Source: Endomychus coccineus (Eukaryota > Arthropoda > Insecta > Coleoptera > Endomychidae). Taken from it: a DNA stretch of 64,000 nucleotides. The notes beneath the pieces are model-generated. The model was not told the DNA's origin. It worked only from the letters and a program-made list of their open reading frames with translations, and searched no databases. Position numbers and translations under genes: made by a program. Positions 58,901 through 64,000 of this stretch are shown here, piece after piece (the first letter of the stretch is position 1; the number at the start of each line of letters is the position of its first letter). The stretch spans positions 20,068,297 to 20,132,296 of the forward strand of contig OY294068.1 in assembly GCA_958510875.1 (NCBI GenBank). The letters are read 5' to 3'.

Positions 58901-60237
58901 CTGAGACCAAGATCTGAGCTCCTTTGTCTATACTTCGCTTTGTCATGATACAAATTCAAAACCTCCTGGAGAAGTCTTGAGTTTTGATTGCATTAAACAT
59001 CACTAGATTATCAGGTCCCCATCTGAATATCATTACCAGATCTCCAATAATTAATCAACCTGTCTTACTTATATGGCTTCATTGGAAAGTATAGGGGCTC
59101 CAGATGAGAAAGCGATATTTAGTGTACCATCATCTTCAAAGCTGTGGGCGGGACAGGTGATCACATCTAACAGATCGTTGATATGGCGCAGAAACAAAGT
59201 TAGTGTTGATACAGACCCCTGTGGAATACCAGCATCGATAGTCATTGTATCGAAGGATACTCCGAAAATCCCTACTTGGAGTGATCTATCGGAGAGAAAA
59301 GTCGATTGAAAGCGACAAAGTATAGGCGGCAAACCATATGACGGCAGTTTCCAAAAATGCTTTGATGCCAGACTCTGTTAAATCAAATACCTTGAAGATG
59401 TTCAATGCTACAGCATCAGATTTTTGACATACATTAGCTTTCATCAGTCCAATTGTTCGATATATTTGCTCAAGTATTACAAGACGGATGGTTTATTCAT
59501 GATCTTTGCAAAGAGATTTTATTTAATTTAATTTAACAGCTATAGCTTTGCTTCCTCGCGTTAGCTCAGTCATTCCTGATCATTTTTAGGTTTGTCAATT
59601 GAGTTTTTTAACTGTATCACTTCTTGTAGACAATTGCGTCTATCATCGACACTATTTTGATTTTTATTTGCTTTTGCGCTACATCAATCTCTGATTTTAG
59701 TGCTCATTCCTATCCCAATTTAACCAAGTAGGATACTTATCCATACATATGTTTCTTCGCTATAGACTACCAGTTCCTTATATCTTCGAATAACCTAGAT
59801 TTGGAAATCAACATGAATAATCACGGACTAATATGGAATACAAACCTCCAAACATAATGTAATCTTGATGCTGTTGAATTATTCTCTCTAAAGAGAACTT
59901 CAGTGTGTTGATGTAACTGATGCTCTACATTTTTCAATTAAATTGCAAAACAAATACAACGATCCCATTGTATTGCAAAACCGAGAACTCATCAAATAAA
60001 CAACTCTTTGAACATGTGCCGCTGCGAATGTTGCGTATAAATAAAGCCAAATGTGAACAATCACGCTCCAATAATTTAATTCGTTTGAATAGCAAGATAA
60101 CTCACCTTTTCCGCATGTTTTCTTCTTTAGTTCGCAGATATTTGGATATATAATTCCATCTGAGCCACATACTGGATCTCCATATCCTTGGGTGTTACAT
60201 ATTCTTGGGCAAGATGAACTCCTTGCTGATTCGGTAA
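46735..60237 (-). CDS. Multi-Kazal serine protease inhibitor (9 domains), 5' end missing
   Basis: A secreted-type Kazal protein. Eight exons (60237-60106, 57733-57586, 57452-57291, 55363-55220, 55064-54900, 50808-50530, 47351-47175, 46969-46735) join in one frame to 1442 nt ending in TAA. The first exon begins in phase 1, so an upstream exon with the signal peptide is missing; none was found up to 64000. Nine Kazal domains follow one another with almost no linker; each shows CxxxC...(V/T/A)CG(S/T)D...Y.N.C. Most introns cut just after Cys5-Gly, so exons are out of register with domains. Predicted P1 residues, two after Cys2, are Thr, Lys, Gln, Arg, Asn, Glu, Ser, Asp, Asn. Only domains 2 and 4 look trypsin-directed, the others being atypical. 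Introns are loaded with transposon relics. Target proteases are unknown. Confidence 0.9.
47175..47351 (-). CDS. Multi-Kazal gene, exon with end of 7 and domain 8
   Basis: Acceptor ...[30 protein letters not shown] and HC complete domain 7. [20 protein letters not shown] and [12 protein letters not shown] open domain 8 (P1 Asp). Phase-2 donor GTAAGT. Confidence 0.88.
48278..49279. mobile_element. Foldback/MITE with ~165-bp inverted arms, in Kazal intron
   Basis: TAGTCGAGTCAAATAGGTA at 48278 is mirrored by TACCTATTTGACTCGACTA ending at 49279. The arms continue through TCGAACGATATGGACCGATT, TTTCATCAAAATCGG and GACGTCTAGAAAAAAGCTTA to about 48445 and 49120. The 1002-bp element has an AT-rich centre with a G-rich patch near 48700. 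The 131-codon plus frame 49111-49506 runs from this right arm into the neighbouring LINE relic and is a chimera. Confidence 0.8.
49290..49860 (+). pseudogene. jockey-type LINE 3' fragment in Kazal intron
   Basis: C-terminal non-LTR polymerase features in broken frames: [19 protein letters not shown], the thumb motif YFA..ES..RYG...[12 protein letters not shown], a remnant of Q+RAIR...[19 protein letters not shown]; and a tail ending [18 protein letters not shown]. The RT active site is absent. Confidence 0.7.
49861..50529. other. Intron sequence, no further feature
   Basis: AT-rich intronic DNA of the multi-Kazal gene. No repeat partner was identified. Confidence 0.45.
50530..50808 (-). CDS. 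Multi-Kazal gene, exon with domain 6 and start of 7
   Basis: Acceptor ...[20 protein letters not shown] closes domain 5. The complete domain 6 follows ([20 protein letters not shown] to HIGNC, with P1 Glu and no internal intron). Domain 7 begins with [20 protein letters not shown] and is split at VYR by a phase-2 donor GTAAAT. This is the only exon holding a whole domain, so an ancestral intron appears to have been lost or moved here. Confidence 0.88.
50809..52179. other. Intron sequence with a G/C-rich patch
   Basis: Mostly AT-rich intron. A G/C-richer stretch at about 51555-51720 (ACTGCGGCCGTGCGG, GTCAGGCGTCAGGC) has no frame or repeat partner here. It could be a transposon end or a regulatory patch. 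Confidence 0.4.
52180..52500 (+). pseudogene. Possible Penelope endonuclease relic
   Basis: The frame [20 protein letters not shown] with [18 protein letters not shown] resembles the H..E.GH.F....... C-terminal pattern of Penelope GIY-YIG domains. An [15 protein letters not shown] segment in another frame follows. The GIY-YIG core itself is not visible, so the call is tentative. Confidence 0.35.
52501..53369. other. Intron sequence, no further feature
   Basis: AT-rich intronic DNA without recognisable repeats or frames. Confidence 0.45.
53370..54335 (+). pseudogene. jockey-type LINE polymerase relic with (TTCTA)n tail
   Basis: Begins with YRPVSIL-like sequence and [20 protein letters not shown], then [14 protein letters not shown] (RT block with the conserved QHGF...S). 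A large internal deletion removes the YADD. The sequence resumes with the VNFSLC...LINNV... thumb, then [32 protein letters not shown], and [20 protein letters not shown]. The 3' end is the pentanucleotide tail TATTCTATTCTATTC at about 54320-54338. It lies in a Kazal-gene intron, antisense to that gene. Confidence 0.85.
54900..55064 (-). CDS. Multi-Kazal gene, exon with domain 5
   Basis: Acceptor ...[20 protein letters not shown] closes domain 4. A short linker [11 protein letters not shown] follows, then [20 protein letters not shown] and [13 protein letters not shown] open domain 5 (P1 Asn). Phase-2 donor GTAAGT. Confidence 0.88.
55220..55363 (-). CDS. Multi-Kazal gene, exon with domain 4
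   Basis: Acceptor ...[19 protein letters not shown] closes domain 3. [20 protein letters not shown] and [12 protein letters not shown] open domain 4 (P1 Arg). Phase-2 donor GTGAGC. Confidence 0.88.
55530..56060 (+). pseudogene. mariner transposase relic, different subgroup
   Basis: [40 protein letters not shown] and LNEVGARY are the second helix-turn-helix region of a mariner transposase. Frame-shifted [14 protein letters not shown] sequence, a degraded catalytic block near 55820-55860 and WHAKGTSA/K.FK-like remains follow. Distinct in sequence from the four CAAGGTGAAAAG copies. In a Kazal-gene intron. Confidence 0.75.
56190..57110 (+). pseudogene. R1/I-like LINE: RNase H domain and zinc-knuckle end
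   Basis: [35 protein letters not shown] and [16 protein letters not shown] match RNase H, with the acidic residues in DGS, the E-equivalent changed to K in QAKV, and [20 protein letters not shown] is the final RNase H motif (H.G..GNE.AD). The region ends with [18 protein letters not shown], the Cys-Cys-His-Cys knuckle seen at the C-terminus of R1/I-type LINE polymerases. Two or three stops are present. It is oriented against the Kazal gene, in an intron. Confidence 0.85.
57291..57452 (-). CDS. Multi-Kazal gene, exon with domain 3
   Basis: Acceptor ...[20 protein letters not shown] closes domain 2. [20 protein letters not shown] and [14 protein letters not shown] open domain 3 (P1 Gln). Phase-2 donor GTAAGT. 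Confidence 0.88.
57586..57733 (-). CDS. Multi-Kazal gene, exon with domain 2
   Basis: Acceptor ...[20 protein letters not shown] closes domain 1. [20 protein letters not shown] and [11 protein letters not shown] open domain 2, where the predicted P1 is Lys. The exon ends in phase 2 at Cys-Arg before GTAAAA. Confidence 0.88.
58480..58770 (-). pseudogene. Tc1-type transposase C-terminal relic
   Basis: Minus-strand sequence gives [20 protein letters not shown] with the second catalytic Asp (QQDGA..H family block), then [15 protein letters not shown], a variant of SPDLNPIENLW with the last acidic site. [17 protein letters not shown] and [11 protein letters not shown] complete the classic Tc1 C-terminus. 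Frameshifts separate the blocks. Lies in the most upstream visible Kazal intron. Confidence 0.8.
58900..59460 (-). pseudogene. jockey-type LINE reverse transcriptase fragment
   Basis: Minus-strand [20 protein letters not shown] and [20 protein letters not shown] (RT block QGS.L....F) precede RHINDLLDV and [13 protein letters not shown], where the YADD site has become FEDD. A frame-shifted [22 protein letters not shown] block continues to about 58970. Truncated at both ends. Confidence 0.85.
60106..60237 (-). CDS. Multi-Kazal gene, first visible exon (domain 1 start)
   Basis: Acceptor ...TTTTATTGCAG, then [37 protein letters not shown] and KKKTCGK, ending in phase 1 before GTGAGT. Encodes Cys1-Cys5 of domain 1; Cys6 lies in the next exon. 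Predicted P1 is Thr. Confidence 0.88.
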
Positions 60238-61261
60238 CTGCAATAAAATCGATTTGATAAAGACAGCAAATCAAAATAAATGGGAGAAGGTCATTAGTTT
60301 CGGATAATGTTCAGAGCAAATTTTGCTTGAAAATTTTTTAATACATCAAGAAGTCTTTTTCGAATCTCGAATGATTTCCAAAGAATCAAAAATTGTATAC
60401 TTTTTGAATTCATAATAGGAGGTCAGCAATTCTGAATATCATTCAGAGGGAAGTGAGGTAGTTTTGGAATAATATGAATTGAACATTTTGTTTGCATGAA
60501 AGCAAAATTACTTTCTAAATACATTAGAGGGTTTTATCAATTTTGAACATTATTCTATTGGAAGTATGGTCAATTTTAAAACAATACTCATGGGATACTT
60601 GGTTCCGCGAAACTAAAGAGATATCGCTGAAAATTTCTAGTGATGGATGAAGGATATAGATATCATTTCATAATCGGAAGGAAAAGATTTTGCATGAATA
60701 AATAAGCGCTAGCTATCATTTTTCGTCCTTGACCTATTATCATTCGTAACTTCTGGAAATAAACTCCCAATGACACATTACAAGTCACATTAGTACTTCA
60801 TATCCCGATCAATATATGATAATACAATGTCTAGAACCTGGAATATATATGATGTTGCAATGGATTAACACTTATTTATATACCGACAAATTATAAGCTT
60901 GAATACTTAGTATAGCAGTTTTATGCGTATTTATACGTAATAAAATGTGAAGTCTATTCCTTGAAGGTGCGTATTCCATTTATTCCAATCTCAGTGCCTA
61001 TTACGATTTTTTTATATAGCATTATAAGCCAACAAGCGATTCGATGGACAGTTTTTTCTCCTTCGAGAAGACCGGTCTCAATTTATTACCGATTCTTATA
61101 GAAAAAATGCGCTGAACAAAAAATGCAAGCTAACCGAATCTCTAAAATGTTAGGTTCTTGTTATAAGTAATGTTAAAATGCAAAATTTTTCGTTTTTCGC
61201 TCTAAAATGAAAATCGTTGATCTTAGTGGAAGCAGAACATAATCTTTGGCAAAATTTGATA
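60238..61261. other. Region upstream of the first visible Kazal exon
   Basis: No signal-peptide exon could be identified on the minus strand here. AT-rich, with a weak direct repeat of GGAAGT-like blocks near 60450-60570. Confidence 0.4.
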
Positions 61262-61741
61262 ATGAGCAATGAAGCAAATCTTCGCTCTTCTGGTCATGTT
61301 GACAAGCTGAACTATCGTTTTTGAGGAACAAAAAACCCTCGTTTTATTCAAGAGAACGTGAAGGTTTATCAAAAAGTCGTTGTTTGGTGGGCAATATGCT
61401 CCGAACGAATCATTGAACCCTTCTTTTTTGAAGATATCAGAGACAATGCAGTTACTGTTAATGTAGAACAATGATACGTGAATTTCTACAACTAAAGTTG
61501 GAAGAACTTGGCATGGAAAACTTCTGGTTCCAGCAGATTTTTTCTTGTTGGGATTCTTGAAAAATAAAGTCTACATTGATCGCCCACAAGCGTTAGAACA
61601 CTTGAAGATAAATATTCGTGAAGAAATTGTGCGAATTCTAGCTAAAATATTGCGCATAGTTATGCTACACGCTCAAAATAGAGTTAGTCATTGTCTGGCT
61701 TGTCGTGGCGGACATTCACTCGATATAGTTTATCATAAATA
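61262..61741 (+). pseudogene. Tc1/mariner-superfamily transposase 3' half
   Basis: MSNEANLRSSGHVDKLNYRF, NPRFIQENVKVYQKVVVWWA, ICSERIIEPFFFEDIRDNAV and TVNVEQ match the central catalytic region. A deletion removes the second Asp block. Then FFLLGFLKNKVYIDRPQALE, HLKINIREEIVRILAKIL and a GGHSLDIVYHK C-terminus ending at 61741 follow. Same broad group as the relic at 14324 but a distinct copy. A terminal-repeat-like GCCGCACCC lies near 61830. Confidence 0.8.
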
Positions 61742-61849
61742 ATTTTATATGTTTTAATAAATAGTTTCCAATAATTCAATTTTTTTGCCCTTTTTCACTT
61801 AAAAAAAACTTGGCTGGGTATATTTTGCCGCACCCTATAGTTTTCTTAC

Positions 61850-62756
61850 ATGAACTGTCTCCGAAATAGAGATTTTTCACTTACGAATCAGCTGTGCCCC
61901 AGTTTGTTCATATTCGAAAACTTCAACATAATCGAAATGAATGGAATGTAAGGCAGAAGGAAGATACATTAGTCAATTAACCCTATTTTAAAACTTCACA
62001 TACAAAAGAAACATCATTGTTAACAATAAGATCATAGAACGAAGAATTAAACAGTCTTTATCATTCAATTCAGTATTAAACGACGGTCTTAATCGATACA
62101 TCAATGCAAAGAGCAACTTAATTGAATTAAATAGACTTCAATTAATATGTCCCGTCAATCAAAATAGCTGAGACTTGTTGTAAGTAATTATAGACTGATA
62201 TTAACAACATCGCTGTGGGGCTGTATGCGCTTCGTTCATAATTAATATTTCTTCATTATAAGAAGTAATAGAAGCATCATGCTTCCCTAATGACAGTGTC
62301 ATTTATATCGATATAAGAATATGGTATATTATAGTTATGTACCGGGAATAACTGGTTATCTCAGACTTCACTCACACTTAGCGTTTATTAATTTGTCTTG
62401 ATGCAATTCGGATACGCTAAATTAATCATGAGAACCTAGTGAGAAATTCTTACGGTACTTTCCCGTTAACCCATCAAATTTATTTCAATATTTAAAATAT
62501 TATATGGGTATTTTTATCTTTTTTATTGCATTACAGTATTACAACAATTTGTAGGCAGAGTATTATTGTAGGTAGGCAGATTTTATTATTTTCATGTTAT
62601 ATTGGGAACTCATCTTATCTATTAATTTCTAGATACCCATGTTCGGTAGCTAAGGAAACATTAGATAACATAATAACATCAGTAGTATTTGAAATACTCT
62701 GTTGTATTAATTGAAATAAATTGTATTACATTTTCTAAAGATTCTTTAATATATAT
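61850..62756. other. No recognisable gene
   Basis: AT-rich spacer with short frames only. Confidence 0.45.
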
Positions 62757-63050
62757 ACAAGGGTAAAGTGAAAAGTCCCTGAAAAATGGAACAAGAAATG
62801 ATTTATTTGGTTAAAACTTATTTTATTTCTCAACATAACTCCTTGTAGTCTGATACGCTTCGCGCAACATTTTTAAAATTTTTTGTTCCTTTCCAAATAA
62901 TACGATTTCGGCAATGCTTCCTAATAGACGTTTGTTTTAACGATGACCTGATCATTGGAGCGAAATCTCTGGGGGCCAAATCTGGAGAATATGGTGGATG
63001 ATGAACCAATTTGTAGTGCAATTCATGCAATTTACATGGTTATATATCAT
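62757..63050 (-). pseudogene. mariner 3' fragment
   Basis: Starts with the terminal repeat CAAGGGTAAAGTGAAAAGTC, which carries a small insertion relative to the other copies. Minus-strand MHELHYKLVHHPPYSPDLAP is the block leading to the third catalytic Asp. The rest of the transposase toward 63050 and beyond is missing. Same group as 10619 and 23584. Confidence 0.8.
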
Positions 63051-63420
63051 AAAACCAAATAATTAGGTTCACAGACTGACCGGTAAGAATACATGATTAT
63101 TGGAGGTTTTTGGTATCATGATTGTCTATATCGATAGAAAAATGACATTATATTATCATACTGATTGCGTTCCTCGAAAGGAGTGGTAGCAGCAATTGAT
63201 GTTCCGTCTACTGTTCTAGAATTCTTCTTCTGTATTCTCTTCTAGAGGACTTGACGATTGACGGATGGGAAAGTAACGTACTTTGGGTACTTCAATAGAA
63301 TGACGTTCAAACGGTATGACAACAAGAGGGGGCAACAACTCATACCGCTAATGACACTCTTAGGACGTGAAGATAGCATTTCGATAACAGGATAACTTCC
63401 TTAGAAACTTATTTCGTTTA
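63051..63420. other. No recognisable gene
   Basis: No supported feature. It may be further transposase decay, but no motif is readable. Confidence 0.35.
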
Positions 63421-63597
63421 TGCACCACTTAGACCAAGCTTGACCCATCCTGATGCCCACCACAGCTGGGGAATTATGAAAAATTGCATTTACAGCGGAA
63501 ATGCTCCAGAAACAATTTCAGAATTAAAAACAGCGATAACGCTTGGAATTATGTTTGCAGAGACATGTGGTCATGTGAAGCCTATCATACATCAATA
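63421..63597 (+). pseudogene. Transposase C-terminus, Tc1/mariner superfamily
   Basis: HHSWGIMKNCIYSGNAPETI followed by SELKTAITLGIMFAE and CGHVKPIIHQ-stop resembles the W..(M/L)K..VY.....TI.ELK..I......GGHVE.IIH ending of mariner-superfamily transposases, with an internal deletion. No catalytic block was seen. Confidence 0.45.
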
Positions 63598-64000
63598 ATT
63601 ATCATTTTTAGGCAATTCTGACTTGATGAATTAATATTAAATCAATTTGCGTTTTCGGTATCCTTTATTTATTATCATACTATATTATGTGACATGAGTT
63701 ACGGTACTTCCCAGGTTCACAAAATATTCCACCGTTTTTATTACATGATCCACCACAAAAAATTATGCGTTTTTACACCAGCAGGATGCAAAATGTGACT
63801 CAGTATTCTATGAAGAATAACCAGTCCCCAAGTACGACGAGGTTACCCCATTGTGAAACCTCTCAAAGGGGAAAACGAACCAAATTCTTCCCTTTTAGAA
63901 CGCATTCATAAAACACCTTTATCCATTTGATATTTTTTTGTATCATGTTCCTTTTCACCTTCGAGATGTAGATATGAAATTCCATTGCCAGGTACTGAAT
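63598..64000. other. No recognisable gene
   Basis: AT-rich end of the window without a supported feature. Confidence 0.4.

Noticed and set aside
59073..59309. Plus-strand frame opposite the LINE fragment
   Set aside because: Mirror of the minus-strand reverse transcriptase frame; no independent support.
60238..64000. Search for the signal-peptide exon of the Kazal gene
   Set aside because: Several short minus-strand frames exist, but none combined a start codon, a hydrophobic leader and a phase-1 GT donor convincingly.

Overview
The window is AT-rich eukaryotic genomic DNA, almost certainly from an insect. The evidence is short spliceosomal introns with GT..AG ends, arthropod-type TTAGG telomere-like runs, and a dense load of mariner/Tc1, Penelope-like, jockey/R1-like LINE and MITE elements. 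A beetle is my best guess from the transposon mix, but the sequence does not prove it. There is no prokaryotic gene organisation and no CRISPR array, and I found no tRNA or rRNA gene.

Two host genes can be reconstructed exon by exon, both on the minus strand. The first is mRpS11 (mitochondrial ribosomal protein uS11m), 42950-43950: five exons, 201 codons plus stop, every splice phase consistent, with a poly(A) signal 27 nt past the stop. The second is a secreted-type multi-Kazal protease inhibitor, 46735-60237. Its eight visible exons join in frame to give nine Kazal domains in about 480 residues. Its first exon(s), with the signal peptide, were not found and may lie beyond the window.

The rest is mostly transposon relics. 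1-9.3 kb: a MITE, a ~95-bp tandem array, a palindromic MITE, a mariner 5' fragment, and a Penelope-like element (PLE) 3' end split by a 1.2-kb foldback element. 10.6-16.5 kb: a mariner, a 0.7-kb repeat with a covarying stem, a Tc1/mariner relic and a satellite carrying telomere-like runs. 17-26.2 kb: a LINE fragment; a 2.3-kb mariner-superfamily element with ~600-bp terminal inverted repeats, inserted in a MITE; a mariner split by a 621-bp hAT-like MITE with a perfect 8-bp target duplication; and another TA-flanked MITE. 26.8-39 kb: three further PLE copies (one with a hammerhead-ribozyme-like motif), a GIY-YIG fragment of a second PLE lineage, a LINE relic, a MULE transposase fragment, and a Ty3/gypsy-type LTR with primer-binding site. 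44-64 kb: the Kazal gene, whose introns hold a foldback element, at least three LINE relics and two transposase relics, followed by upstream transposon debris.

No obviously new defence or metabolic system is visible. The items most worth a second look are the hammerhead-like motif, the covarying stem in the 0.7-kb repeat, the telomere-like satellite, the nested elements, and two small unassigned coding-like frames at 31830-32108 and 36358-36645.
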